Assembly: GCA_020637055.1 (NCBI GenBank)
Contig: JACJWR010000003.1
Span: 248,001 to 312,000 of the forward strand
DNA from: Actinomycetota bacterium
GTDB taxonomy: Bacteria > Actinomycetota > Actinomycetes > S36-B12 > UBA10799
Direction: 5' to 3'
DNA length: 64,000 bases
Shown here: piece by piece, positions 16,809-25,273 of the stretch
Numbering within the stretch: the first letter of the stretch is position 1
Layout of the letters: every line of letters starts with the position of its first letter
Translations under genes and position numbers: made by a program
The notes under the pieces: model-generated
Told to the model about the DNA's origin: nothing
Database searches by the model: none
Seen by the model: the letters and a program-made list of their open reading frames with translations, nothing else

Positions 16809-18098
16809 ATGCGCCCGCAGAACAAGGTCGTCGCTCTGGTGGTGGTGACCATCATCACCGCACTGGCCGCGGTGTGGCTCAACCTCACCTCGGCTTCCCC
16901 TGAGGTGGCTCTGGCCGGCGGAAACACCGACGCCGCCACCGAGCCGCCCTTCGACGCCTCCGAGGGGGTGGCGCCGACGGCCTTCTACGACCCGCCCGAT
17001 CCGCTGCCCGATCAACCGCCGGGCACGGTTCTGCGCGCCGAGGAGATATCGGATGCACCCGAGGGTGCCGCGGCGTGGCGACTCCTCTACCTCTCGGTCG
17101 ACAACGCCGGTAACCCGATCGCCATCAGCGGGCTCTACGTCGAACCCACCACCCCGCCGGCGGAGGGCAACCGATTCCCGCTGGTCGGTTTCGCCCACGG
17201 CACCACCGGCGTCGGCCGGGAGTGCGGGATGTCGCAGGCACCGTTCGAGGACAAGACACCCGGCAACGAATACTGGCGCACGCTGATCGGTCCGATGGTG
17301 GCCGCCGGCAACGCGGTCTTCGCCACCGACTACGAAGGCATGGGGGCGCCGGGCAACTACACCTACCTGTTGCGCAAGCAGGCCTTCGACGTTCTCGATG
17401 GCATGCGGGCCGCGCTGTTCTTCCGACCGCAGACGCTGGACGCGCTGAATCTCGCGGTGCTCGGACACTCCGAAGGCGGCTACGTGGCACTGGCCACCGC
17501 CGACCAAGCCGCCGACTACGCCCCGGAACTCGCAATCAAGGGCGCCGTCTCGCAGGCGCCCGGGGGCATCCCGCCGATCCCCGCAGCCCTCAACGCCCTA
17601 CTCGGCTCCACCGGCGACTCGGGGCCGACGCCGCGCAGCGGCTACGTCACAGACCTCAGCCAGTCCTGGATCCAGACCTACCCCGACATTTCGTCACCGG
17701 AGGACTGGTACACCGAGGTTGGTGCGACGGAGATTCCGGCTGCTGCCGAGTTGTGCCAGGGCGCCCAACTCGCCGCCCTCGACCAACCTTTCCATACCTA
17801 CTTCAACCGCTCGGTTCCCGTCGAACTCTCGCGGATCCCGGCCATGGAGCAGCCCATGTACAACACCAGCGCGATTCCGATCCTGATCCAGCAGGGGTCC
17901 GAGGACACCTCGGTGGTTCCCCAGGTGAGTAGGGCCATGGCGGTGCAGGGCTGCGCGCTCGGCAACCTCGTCGACTACCAGGAGTTCCCGAACGACGTCC
18001 ACCGGTCGGTGCAGTACACCTCCCGAACCCAGTACCTCGAGTGGTTGGCCGCGCGATTCACCGGCCAACCCGTCGACGACTCCTGCCGGGGGTGGTGA
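16809..18098 (+). CDS. Secreted alpha/beta hydrolase (secretory lipase-like)
   Basis: A 429-aa protein with an N-terminal export helix (KVVALVVVTIITALAAVWL) and an alpha/beta hydrolase fold. The nucleophile elbow GHSEGGYVAL lies near residue 220, and QGSEDTSVVP and DVHRSVQ probably carry the acid and the His. FAHGTTGVGRECGMS resembles the oxyanion-hole HGTTG motif of the secretory lipase family that includes fungal LIP and actinobacterial lipases. It likely acts on lipid esters outside the membrane. The next gene starts 2 bp after the stop, suggesting co-translation. Confidence 0.88.
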   Translation: MRPQNKVVALVVVTIITALAAVWLNLTSASPEVALAGGNTDAATEPPFDASEGVAPTAFYDPPDPLPDQPPGTVLRAEEISDAPEGAAAWRLLYLSVDNAGNPIAISGLYVEPTTPPAEGNRFPLVGFAHGTTGVGRECGMSQAPFEDKTPGNEYWRTLIGPMVAAGNAVFATDYEGMGAPGNYTYLLRKQAFDVLDGMRAALFFRPQTLDALNLAVLGHSEGGYVALATADQAADYAPELAIKGAVSQAPGGIPPIPAALNALLGSTGDSGPTPRSGYVTDLSQSWIQTYPDISSPEDWYTEVGATEIPAAAELCQGAQLAALDQPFHTYFNRSVPVELSRIPAMEQPMYNTSAIPILIQQGSEDTSVVPQVSRAMAVQGCALGNLVDYQEFPNDVHRSVQYTSRTQYLEWLAARFTGQPVDDSCRGW

Positions 18099-18100
18099 CG

Positions 18101-19195
18101 ATGGCCGCAACTTTCGTCGCCGTCACGGCCGGGATCATCGCGTTGTTGGGTCTGGTCGGAAAATCCACCGTGCCGCGGAACTGGCAGCGCACGGTGATGG
18201 CCGCGCTGCCGGCGATGGCGGTGGTGGGGGCACCGTTCGCCGCCGGCGGCTGGAACCTCCCGGTGATGCTCGGCATGACCGCCGCCGTGGTGCTCGGGAT
18301 GCTCGCGTCGCAGATCGGTCCGGGCGAATTCGACACCGTTTCCGGCGACCGTCCCGGCCAGGTCTGGCGGGCCTTCGCGGCTGTCATCGTGGCGGTCGCG
18401 CTGGGCTCGTTCGTGGTCCGCTGGGTGGTCAGCCTCTACGTCCCCATCCCGATCCTCAGCCCCACTGCAGTCGGTGCCGTGATCGTCGTTGCCGCGGTGA
18501 CGGCAGCCGCCGGTGGCATGGCGTTGCGTGGCTTGCTCGGTACCGCGACGGTGATCGTGCTGATCTTCGCGGTGCTGCTGATCGTCGTGGGAGCCGTCGC
18601 CGGCGCGCCGAGCACCTTGACCGATCCACTGATGCCGGTATCCCACAGTGCTGCCCAGTGGCTGTGGTTGCTGCTGGGTTTCGTGTTGGCGGCGGCCAAC
18701 CCGGCGTTGCGCCAGGTGCGGGCGGATGGCGGATCGATCCTGCCCGGCACGATCGTGGTGGCCGCGGTGATGCTGGGTGGTTCGGTGGCGCTGCTCGCGT
18801 TCAACGGCGGCTACCTCACTTTGCCGTCCTTCTCGCTGGCGATCGTCGCGGGCTACGTCGGTTTCGGAACCCCGGTGCCCGCTGCAGTGCTCGCCGTGGT
18901 CTTCACGATCGTGGCCGTGGGATCGGCGGTCGGCCAATACGTCAGTGCGATGAGGTCGCTGCAGAGCATGACGGCTGGCGACTCGGCCGGACGGGGATGG
19001 TGGCGCGAACGATGGGCGCTGAGCCTGGCGGTGGGGGTGGTCGCGGTGATCTTCGTGCTGCGGATCGTGCCGTTGGAGCCACTGCTGTGGGCCGTTGCCC
19101 TGATCGCCGCCTCCTCCTGGATCACCGGTTGGTGGTCGACCCGGCGAAGCGGCAGGGCGACCGCCGAGGCCGCGCGGCAGACTGTGGACGCTTGA
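18101..19195 (+). CDS. Multi-pass membrane protein of unknown function
   Basis: A 364-aa protein that is almost entirely hydrophobic, with about eleven helices and short loops. The helix-rich layout (SPTAVGAVIVVAAVTAAAGG, NPALRQVRADGG, GYVGFGTPVPAAVLAVV) suggests a transporter or permease, but I see no family signature. ATG 18101 lies 2 bp behind the hydrolase stop, and I prefer it to the in-frame upstream start at 18041, which overlaps the hydrolase. Coupling to the secreted lipase-like enzyme hints at a joint role, by inference only. Confidence 0.75.
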   Translation: MAATFVAVTAGIIALLGLVGKSTVPRNWQRTVMAALPAMAVVGAPFAAGGWNLPVMLGMTAAVVLGMLASQIGPGEFDTVSGDRPGQVWRAFAAVIVAVALGSFVVRWVVSLYVPIPILSPTAVGAVIVVAAVTAAAGGMALRGLLGTATVIVLIFAVLLIVVGAVAGAPSTLTDPLMPVSHSAAQWLWLLLGFVLAAANPALRQVRADGGSILPGTIVVAAVMLGGSVALLAFNGGYLTLPSFSLAIVAGYVGFGTPVPAAVLAVVFTIVAVGSAVGQYVSAMRSLQSMTAGDSAGRGWWRERWALSLAVGVVAVIFVLRIVPLEPLLWAVALIAASSWITGWWSTRRSGRATAEAARQTVDA

Positions 19196-19549
19196 GCCAC
19201 GCCACACGGGTGGGAACCGCTTCGAGACCCGGGTCCCGTTGGGTGCGGGACTTGTTTCACCTCACGCCTGACGCTTGGCATGATGCTTGGCGGCGTGGGG
19301 CAGAAGTTGGTGCGGGCGCACGAAGCAGGTTGGTGTGCCGGTGAGGTGGCCGGGCGGGTGACCGTGAGGTAGCAGGTTGGTGTGCCGGTCTCGTTCCTCC
19401 CCAAGGCGGGACTACTCAGGGCTAATTGCGGCGTGTCGGGCCGATTTCGCCGGTCGTGGGGAGATATCAGACCATCAGTGCCCCGGCAGTGTCACACTTC
19501 GGTGTGCGATAGCGCCCCGTGGGCACGGCCACCACCGAAGTGGGGACAG
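19196..19549. other. 354-bp gap with a 19-bp direct repeat
   Basis: No coding region is supported between the membrane protein and the YfcC-like transporter. The only clear structure is AGCAGGTTGGTGTGCCGGT at 19324-19342 and again at 19371-19389. An open frame through the second half is an upstream extension of the transporter frame with no homology. Confidence 0.55.
19324..19389. repeat. 19-bp direct repeat upstream of the YfcC-like gene
   Basis: AGCAGGTTGGTGTGCCGGT is present twice (19324-19342 and 19371-19389), 47 bp apart start to start. It may be a pair of operator sites for the transporter gene or a trace of a small duplication. Confidence 0.65.
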
Positions 19550-21145
19550 ATGGAAACCACCCAGGAGAGTGAATCCGCCTCAGGTGAGGCTGGGAAGCCG
19601 AAACGATCGTTCGGCTTCCCCTCCGCAGTGACGACGCTGGCCATCGTGACCGCCCTGGTCTGGTTCGTCACCCTGTTCATCCCGGCGGGTCAATACCAAC
19701 TCGACGCCGAAGGTTCGCCGATCCCCGGAACGTTCACGGAGGTCCCAGCGCCGCTCACTCCGCTGGAGTCGTTCCAACAACTGCTGCTGTCGCCCATCAA
19801 CGGCATCTACGGTCTACTCAATCCCGAAACCGATCTGGTCAGCACCGAGACCCTCGGCGTGATGTTCGGCCAGATCGGTGTGATCGTCTTCATCATGGCC
19901 ATCGGCGCCTTCATCTCGGTGAGTTTCGCGACCCGGGCGCTGGAAGTGGCCGTCGCGGGTTTGGCGCACAAACTCCGCACCCGCGGTTGGCTGCTGATCG
20001 TCGCGGTGATGGTGCTCTTCTCCCTACTCGGGTCGACGATGGGTTTCTCGGTGGAGACCCTGGGCTTCTACGCGCTCTTCATCCCGCTGATGGCGGTGCT
20101 GGGGTACGACCGGCTGGTCACCGCAGCAATGATCATCCTGGGTGCGCTGGTGGGGGTGATGGGGGCCACCGTCAATCCGTTCTCGATCGGGGTTGCCGCG
20201 GGCGAGGCCGGGATCTCGATCGGCGACGGTATCGCCCTGCGGTTGGTCCTGTGGGTGGTGCTCACCACGTTGGCGGTGCTCTGGGTGCTGCGGTACGCGG
20301 CGAAGGTGCGCCGCGATCCGTCGGCGTCGCTCGTCGGGTGGGACGAGCCGGCCGGTGACGAGACGGCCACCGATCACGCTGCCGACGGCCTCGAGGCGCA
20401 CCCGGAGGATGTCCCCGAATCGCTGACCAGGACGCAGAAGTGGGTGTTGATCATCACCGCCGCCGCCTTCGGGCTGATGATCTTCTCGGTCATCCCGTGG
20501 TCGAGCATCTTCGGCGCGGTCGCCGGCCCCGCGGACTACTACAACCTGCACGAGACTGCCGCCGAACCTTACTGGTTCGAACTCGGTTGGTGGTTCCCGC
20601 AGCTGGCGATGTTGTTCATCCTGGCGTCCGTGCTCGTCGGTGTCGTGGCCCGGATGGGCGAGAAGGAGATCGTGCGGCTGATCGCCGCCGGGGCGTCGGA
20701 CATGATGGGCCCCGCGCTGGTGGTGCTGCTCGCCGGCGGTGTCTCGGTGATCATGACGAACACCCAAACGTTGGACACCGTGCTGAACTCGATGGAGCAA
20801 CTCGTCGCCGAAGCGTCCGCGGGAGTGTTCGCCGTCATCACCATCCTGGTGAACATTCCGATCGCCGTGCTGATCCCGTCGAGTTCCGGCCACGGCGCGC
20901 TCGCCATGCCGCTGCTCGCGCCGTTGGCCGATTTCGCCGGGGTGAGTCGTGCCACCACCATCGCTGCCTGGATCTCGGGGCACGGGCTGACGTTGCTGTG
21001 GTCGCCCACGTCGGTGGTCCTGGTCGGCGGCCTGGCCATCGCCAAGGTCGGCTACGACAAATACCTCCGGTTCGTCTGGCCGCTGCTGCTGATGCTGTTC
21101 GCGGCGTCGGCCATCATCATCGCCATCGCCGCCTCCGTGGAGTAG
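19550..21145 (+). CDS. YfcC-family membrane transporter (dicarboxylate/amino-acid type)
   Basis: A 531-aa integral membrane protein of the ion-transporter superfamily branch containing YfcC, DcuC and AbgT. Typical features are the N-terminal helix ending FIPAGQYQLD, ETLGVMFGQIGVIVFIMAIGAFISV, the tight GATVNPFSIGVAAGEAGISIGDG re-entrant loop, a charged cytoplasmic loop (about 255-290, DETATDHAADGLEAHPED), and the second re-entrant loop NIPIAVLIPSSSGHGALAMPLLAPLADF. Family members take up short-chain fatty acids, dicarboxylates or peptides; the substrate here is unknown. ATG 19550 is chosen because GGGGAC precedes it and the conserved part follows at once. Confidence 0.9.
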   Translation: METTQESESASGEAGKPKRSFGFPSAVTTLAIVTALVWFVTLFIPAGQYQLDAEGSPIPGTFTEVPAPLTPLESFQQLLLSPINGIYGLLNPETDLVSTETLGVMFGQIGVIVFIMAIGAFISVSFATRALEVAVAGLAHKLRTRGWLLIVAVMVLFSLLGSTMGFSVETLGFYALFIPLMAVLGYDRLVTAAMIILGALVGVMGATVNPFSIGVAAGEAGISIGDGIALRLVLWVVLTTLAVLWVLRYAAKVRRDPSASLVGWDEPAGDETATDHAADGLEAHPEDVPESLTRTQKWVLIITAAAFGLMIFSVIPWSSIFGAVAGPADYYNLHETAAEPYWFELGWWFPQLAMLFILASVLVGVVARMGEKEIVRLIAAGASDMMGPALVVLLAGGVSVIMTNTQTLDTVLNSMEQLVAEASAGVFAVITILVNIPIAVLIPSSSGHGALAMPLLAPLADFAGVSRATTIAAWISGHGLTLLWSPTSVVLVGGLAIAKVGYDKYLRFVWPLLLMLFAASAIIIAIAASVE

Positions 21146-21221
21146 GGCGGCAGGAGAGGCGCCGGGTCGGGGCTCGCGGGTCGGTGTTCGGCGGGAGCCT
21201 TCGCGGTGGTGTCATGGGAGC

Positions 21222-22694
21222 ATGCGCCACCGGTCGGGTCCCGCCGCCGGGGCTGTTCCGCCCTGGTTGGCCAGTGTGCAGCGAGAGTTGCGGGCCGAAC
21301 TGCTGCACACGCACATCTCCTGGCTGTTGCTCACCCGGGACCGGGTCTACAAAGTGAAGAAGCCGATGGCGACCGACTTCCTGGACTACTCCACGCTCGA
21401 ACGGCGTCGCCACTTCTGCCACGAGGAGGTCAGACTCAATTCCCGATTCGCGCCACGGCTGTATGTGGGCGTCACCACCCTCGGGCAGTTGGCCGAACCC
21501 GCCGTGGTGATGCGCCGATTCGTGGAATCCAATCGGCTGGATCACCTCTGCGACCGTGGGGAACTCACCGAGGCTCACATCGGCGCCCTGGTCCGACAGG
21601 TGGTGGCATTGCACGCGGAGGCCGATTCGGCGCCGACATCCAGCCCGCTCGGGTCCTCGGGGCTGCTGGCCGACCAACGCGATCAGAGCCTCGGCGACCT
21701 CGCCGCCACCGGCGTGATCGACCCAGATCGGATCGCCCGACTCGAGTCGCTGCTGCGCTCACGGTTCGCCGAGGTCGAATCCGCCGTTGCCGCCCGGCAT
21801 GGCTCCGGCCGGGTCCGCGAGGGCCACGGCGACCTGCACCTGGCGAACATCGTGCTCTACGACGGCGCCGTCACCATGTTCGACGGCATCGAGTTCAGCG
21901 ACGAACTGCGGTGGTTGGACATCGCCAACGAGTTGGCCTTCGGCTACGCGGACCTACTGGCGCACGACCGGCCGGGGTTGGCAGCGGAGTTGGTGTCCGC
22001 CTGGATGACGGAGACCGGTGACGTGTCGGCGCTGGCACTGTTGAGGTACTTCGCGTCCTATCGGGCAACCGTGCGCGCCATGGCAGCGGGCATGGTCGGC
22101 GACGCTGCGGCCACGCAGCGCTACGTCGACCAGGCCACCCGGTTGGCAACAACGCTGCCACGGCCGCAGTTGCTCATCACCCACGGTGTGGCCGGATCCG
22201 GCAAGTCGACGGCGGCGCGCAGCCTGGCTGCCGCCGATCCGGAGGCGGCCACCGTGTGGTTGCGCTCCGACGTCGAGCGCAAGCGAATGTTCGGACTGGC
22301 TGCCGACGCCCACAGCGGGTCCGCGCTCGATGCCGGCCTGTACACCGCGGCGGCCACGGAACGCACCTACCACCGGTTGCTGGAGATGGCCGAGGTGGCG
22401 CTCCGGGCGGGATGGTCAGTGGTGGCGGATGCGACTTTCCTGCGTCGCTCCGACCGGCAGCGGTTCGGTGAGTTGGCCGCGGATCTAGGCACCGGATTCG
22501 GCATCGTGAGCTGCACGGCGCCGGCGGTGGAGTTGCGCCGTCGGGTGGCAGCGCGCACCGGCGATGCCTCGGAGGCGGACCTCGCGGTGCTCGAGCGGCA
22601 ACTCGCCGACTTCGTCCCGCTCTCCGAGGATGAGAAGGGCTTGTGTGTGGGGTTGCCGGGGATAGGGTGGAGCGAACCGATCCGCGACTGCTGA
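21222..22694 (+). CDS. Fused aminoglycoside phosphotransferase-like/P-loop kinase protein
   Basis: A 490-aa protein with two domains. The first (about 20-300) is a protein-kinase-like APH fold with VYKVKKP (ATP-binding Lys), HGDLHLANIVLYDG (catalytic loop) and FDGIEFSDELRWLDIANEL (metal-binding Asp). The second (about 310-490) is a zeta-toxin- or gluconate-kinase-like P-loop ATPase with ITHGVAGSGKSTAA and DATFLRRSDR. The same fusion is known in mycobacteria as Rv2004c, a DosR-regulon gene. The substrate is unknown; sugar or small-molecule phosphorylation is inferred. A small acidic protein is encoded directly downstream. Confidence 0.9.
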   Translation: MRHRSGPAAGAVPPWLASVQRELRAELLHTHISWLLLTRDRVYKVKKPMATDFLDYSTLERRRHFCHEEVRLNSRFAPRLYVGVTTLGQLAEPAVVMRRFVESNRLDHLCDRGELTEAHIGALVRQVVALHAEADSAPTSSPLGSSGLLADQRDQSLGDLAATGVIDPDRIARLESLLRSRFAEVESAVAARHGSGRVREGHGDLHLANIVLYDGAVTMFDGIEFSDELRWLDIANELAFGYADLLAHDRPGLAAELVSAWMTETGDVSALALLRYFASYRATVRAMAAGMVGDAAATQRYVDQATRLATTLPRPQLLITHGVAGSGKSTAARSLAAADPEAATVWLRSDVERKRMFGLAADAHSGSALDAGLYTAAATERTYHRLLEMAEVALRAGWSVVADATFLRRSDRQRFGELAADLGTGFGIVSCTAPAVELRRRVAARTGDASEADLAVLERQLADFVPLSEDEKGLCVGLPGIGWSEPIRDC

Positions 22695-22705
22695 GGAGGC
22701 CCACC

Positions 22706-22870
22706 ATGCCCGCTGAACCCGACTCCGAGCGGTTGCAGCAGGAGGAGGCGGAAGCCTCGTTGGATTCCGCGCTGACCGCTGAATCGGAGCACGACGCCGA
22801 GCGCGAGGCGCACCATCGGCAGGGCCTGATCGAGCGGGACACCCGGGAGCATCACCTCGACGAAGGTTAG
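22706..22870 (+). CDS. Small acidic charged protein
   Basis: A 54-aa Glu-rich, helix-favouring protein (QQEEAEASLDSALTAESEH, EREAHHRQGLIERDTREHH). Its reality is supported by a full AGGAGG (22694-22699) overlapping the stop of the preceding kinase-like gene, 6 nt before the ATG. An in-frame upstream start at 22643 would overlap the kinase gene and lacks a site. There is no known domain. The position suggests co-expression with the fused kinase. Confidence 0.65.
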   Translation: MPAEPDSERLQQEEAEASLDSALTAESEHDAEREAHHRQGLIERDTREHHLDEG

Positions 22871-22957
22871 TCCGCTCGGGGCTGCCTCTGGGGCGTCGGA
22901 TTGCTACCGTGTAGCAGCGCCGATCCGGCGCCACACCTCCCAGGGAGCCTGATCACG

Positions 22958-24391
22958 ATGACCCTCGACACCGACGCCACTTCCCCGTCCGCGCCCGCGT
23001 GGCCGCCGCACGACCCGGCCTGCCGGCGGAACGTGCCCGACTCGTCGGTGCCGTTGGATCCCGGGCGGGTGGAGTCGCTGATGGCGGCCGAATGGGATCG
23101 CTACACCAGCACCACGGCCGGTTCCGCAGCCCACCACGCCCGAGCCATGGTTCCCCTCCCGCTCGGAGTCGCCTCTTCCTTCCAGCACTGGGATCCTCAC
23201 CCGGTGGCGATCAAGGCGGCCCGTGGCGCCTGGCTTACCGACGTCGACGATCGCCCCGTGCTCGACCTGTCGATGGGATTCGGCGCGATGCTCGTCGGGC
23301 ACCTCAATCCGACTGTGGTCGAGGCCGTTCGGGAAGCTCTCGAGAAGGTCGGCACGCTGTTCGTGACTCCGTCCCCGACCACCACCGAGGTGGCGGAACG
23401 GTTCCAGCGCCGCTTCGGACTCGACCAGTTGCGGTTCGCCAACTCGGGTACCGAAGCCACCATGTATGCGGTCAAGGCCGCCCGCGCGTTCAAGCAGAAG
23501 CACGGCATCGTGAAGATCGAGGGCGGGTACCACGGCGGCTACGACGCACTGTCGGTATCGGTCAAACCCGACGTTGCGGAGGCCGGCCCGGAGGAGGCCC
23601 CGGTGGCGGTGACGCCCTTCGAAGTCGAGGCCGGCATCGTGCACGTGGTGCCCTACAACGACCTCGATCGGCTCGAGCAGGTGCTCACCGAGCATGGCGA
23701 CGAGATTGCCGCCGTGGTGATGGAGCCGGTGCTGGAGAACATCTCGATCGTCCTGCCGGACGAAGGCTACCTGGCAGGCGTGCGGGAGGCGTGCGACCGG
23801 CACGACGCGCTGCTGGTGTTCGACGAGGTCAAGACCGGTCTGACCGCCGGATACGCCGGCGCCGCGCAGCGACTGGGCGTCACCCCCGACCTGATCGCGT
23901 TGGCCAAGAGCATCGGCGGCGGCTTGCCGCTGGCCGCCTTCGGCGGGCGCAAGGACATCATGGACACCATCACCCGCGGCGAGATGTGGCACTTCGGCAC
24001 CTACAACGGCAACCCGCTGGTGATGGCCGCCGCGGCGGCGGTCGACGAGATCTGCACCGAGGCGGCGCTGGACTCCGCCGAAGGCCTCAACGTCGGCGCA
24101 TTGGCTGCCATCGACGACATCATCGGCCGCTACGAATTGCCCGCGCACACGGTCGGTTTCGGAGTCAAGGGCGCGGTGACCTGGGCGGCGTCCCCGGTGC
24201 GCAACTACCGGGACTACAAGCGCACCGACTTCGGGGTGGCCGAACTCTCCTGGTTGTGGGGGGTCAACCGTGGCATCCTCACCCCGCCCGGGTTGGACGA
24301 GCAGTGGCTGGTGTCGCTGGCGCACACCCAGGCGGACATGGATCTGCTGGTGGCCGAGTTCGACGAGTTGGCCGCAGCCCTGCGCGCCTAG
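22958..24391 (+). CDS. Class III aminotransferase (glutamate-1-semialdehyde aminomutase-like)
   Basis: A 477-aa PLP enzyme of fold type I, class III. It has LDLSMGFGAMLVGHLNP near the N-terminus, RFANSGTEATMYAVKAARA, LLVFDEVKTG (the Asp contacting the PLP pyridine N) and ALAKSIGGGLPLAAFGG (Schiff-base Lys). The overall pattern is nearest to HemL-like aminomutases and aminotransferases. It is unlikely to be the tetrapyrrole HemL, since no hem genes are near and the N-terminal 50 residues are an unusual extension (DPGRVESLMAAEWDRYTSTT). The ATG at 22958 has CAGGGAG ahead of it. The actual amine substrate is unknown. Confidence 0.9.
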   Translation: MTLDTDATSPSAPAWPPHDPACRRNVPDSSVPLDPGRVESLMAAEWDRYTSTTAGSAAHHARAMVPLPLGVASSFQHWDPHPVAIKAARGAWLTDVDDRPVLDLSMGFGAMLVGHLNPTVVEAVREALEKVGTLFVTPSPTTTEVAERFQRRFGLDQLRFANSGTEATMYAVKAARAFKQKHGIVKIEGGYHGGYDALSVSVKPDVAEAGPEEAPVAVTPFEVEAGIVHVVPYNDLDRLEQVLTEHGDEIAAVVMEPVLENISIVLPDEGYLAGVREACDRHDALLVFDEVKTGLTAGYAGAAQRLGVTPDLIALAKSIGGGLPLAAFGGRKDIMDTITRGEMWHFGTYNGNPLVMAAAAAVDEICTEAALDSAEGLNVGALAAIDDIIGRYELPAHTVGFGVKGAVTWAASPVRNYRDYKRTDFGVAELSWLWGVNRGILTPPGLDEQWLVSLAHTQADMDLLVAEFDELAAALRA

Positions 24392-24408
24392 TCCCACCGG
24401 AGACGCCG

Positions 24409-24717
24409 ATGAATCCGGGCGAACTCGACCCCGGGGTCGCCGCGGCGTTGGCCGCGGTTGGGGTCCGTCACGAGGTCCTGGCGTGCGACCCGGACTACGC
24501 CGACACCACCCGGCAACTCACCGGCATGATGATCGGCGGCGTGACCCCGTTCGGAGTGACCACGGCACCGCTGTATCTGGATGCGGCGGTGGTGCGCCAG
24601 CCGCGGGTGGTGATGGGTGGCGGGAACCGGAGCAGCAAGGTGCTGCTGGACCCCCAGGAGTTGCTCAAGCTGCCCGGGGTGCGAGTGGTCGAGGGGTTGG
24701 CGACGGCGGCACCCTAG
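24409..24717 (+). CDS. YbaK/EbsC-type aminoacyl-tRNA deacylase-like protein with internal deletion
   Basis: A 102-aa reading frame in which both ends match the actinobacterial YbaK/EbsC family: VGVRHEVLACDPDYADT at the start and QLTGMMIGGVTPFGVTTAPL, GGGNRSSKVLLDPQELLKLPGVRVVEGLA at the end. Full family members have roughly 50-60 residues between the DPD-ADT motif and the ELTGM motif (the NTIVVASK and CVVLATTRLDVN strands), and none of these is present. The deletion is in frame. The active-site region is therefore missing and deacylase activity is doubtful. Start ATG 24409 lies 17 bp behind the aminotransferase. Confidence 0.75.
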   Translation: MNPGELDPGVAAALAAVGVRHEVLACDPDYADTTRQLTGMMIGGVTPFGVTTAPLYLDAAVVRQPRVVMGGGNRSSKVLLDPQELLKLPGVRVVEGLATAAP

Positions 24718-24720
24718 GCT
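24715..24720 (+). promoter_or_regulatory. Leaderless -10 box (TAGGCT)
   Basis: TAGGCT overlaps the stop codon of the YbaK-like frame and ends 6 nt before the GTG start at 24727. It matches the leaderless spacing seen elsewhere in the window. Confidence 0.5.
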
Positions 24721-24726
24721 GGGCTG

Positions 24727-25194
24727 GTGGCGGATCATGATCGTTCACTCAGCCTGCAGGAGCAGTTCCTGCCCCAGATGACGTGCTTCGGGTGCGGCCC
24801 GGCGAACCCGAAAGGGCTGCGCTTGCGCAGTTTCGCCGACGACGGCGGCACCCGGGCCCGATTCCAGCCGTGGCCCGAGCACGACAACGGCCTCGGATAT
24901 CTCAACGGCGGCATCATCTGCACGGTGATGGATTGCCACAGCGCCACCCCGATGATGCTTGAGGCGCAACGGCTGGGCACAGCCGGAGACTCCGGAATGT
25001 TGCCCTACGTCACTGCCGGACTCGAGGTCAAGTACCTCCGCCCCACCCCGCTGCACGACGAACTCGAACTCTGGGCGGAACTGACCGGCGGCGACGAGTC
25101 GGCCCTGCGCGTCACGGTCGAGTTGCACGCCCAAGGCAAGGTCCGCGCCGTCGGCCTGGCGATTTGGAAGCCCTGGCGACCGCGGACGACGTAA
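24727..25194 (+). CDS. PaaI-like hotdog-fold thioesterase
   Basis: A 155-aa hotdog protein, probably an acyl-CoA thioesterase. CFGCGPANPKGLRLRSF and the strand-helix segment GYLNGGIICTVMDCHSATPMM match the PaaI/YbgC-like 4HBT group, in which the conserved Gly-Gly precedes the central hot-dog helix. It starts with GTG at 24727, chosen because a leaderless TAGGCT box is 6 nt upstream. It is the last gene before the bidirectional terminator. Confidence 0.88.
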   Translation: MADHDRSLSLQEQFLPQMTCFGCGPANPKGLRLRSFADDGGTRARFQPWPEHDNGLGYLNGGIICTVMDCHSATPMMLEAQRLGTAGDSGMLPYVTAGLEVKYLRPTPLHDELELWAELTGGDESALRVTVELHAQGKVRAVGLAIWKPWRPRTT

Positions 25195-25198
25195 CAAC

Positions 25199-25244
25199 AC
25201 GTGGATGCCGCGCCCGGTACCAAGACCGGGCGCGGCATCCACGT
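25199..25244. terminator. Strong bidirectional terminator-like hairpin
   Basis: A perfect 20-bp stem (arms 25199-25218 and 25225-25244) with the 6-nt loop ACCAAG lies between the converging thioesterase and fructose PTS genes. There is no T-tract on either strand, as is usual for actinobacterial terminators. Confidence 0.85.
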
Positions 25245-25273
25245 CGTGCGGCTGTCGCCGGGTTCGGGTCGGA

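Noticed and set aside
19382..19549. Upstream extension of the YfcC-like transporter
   Set aside because: The added residues are Arg/Pro/Trp-rich and unlike the family. A GGGGAC motif precedes the ATG at 19550.
22958..24391. hemL (tetrapyrrole synthesis) assignment for the class III aminotransferase
   Set aside because: The fold and PLP motifs fit, but the long N-terminal extension and absence of hem genes nearby make a different amine substrate more likely.
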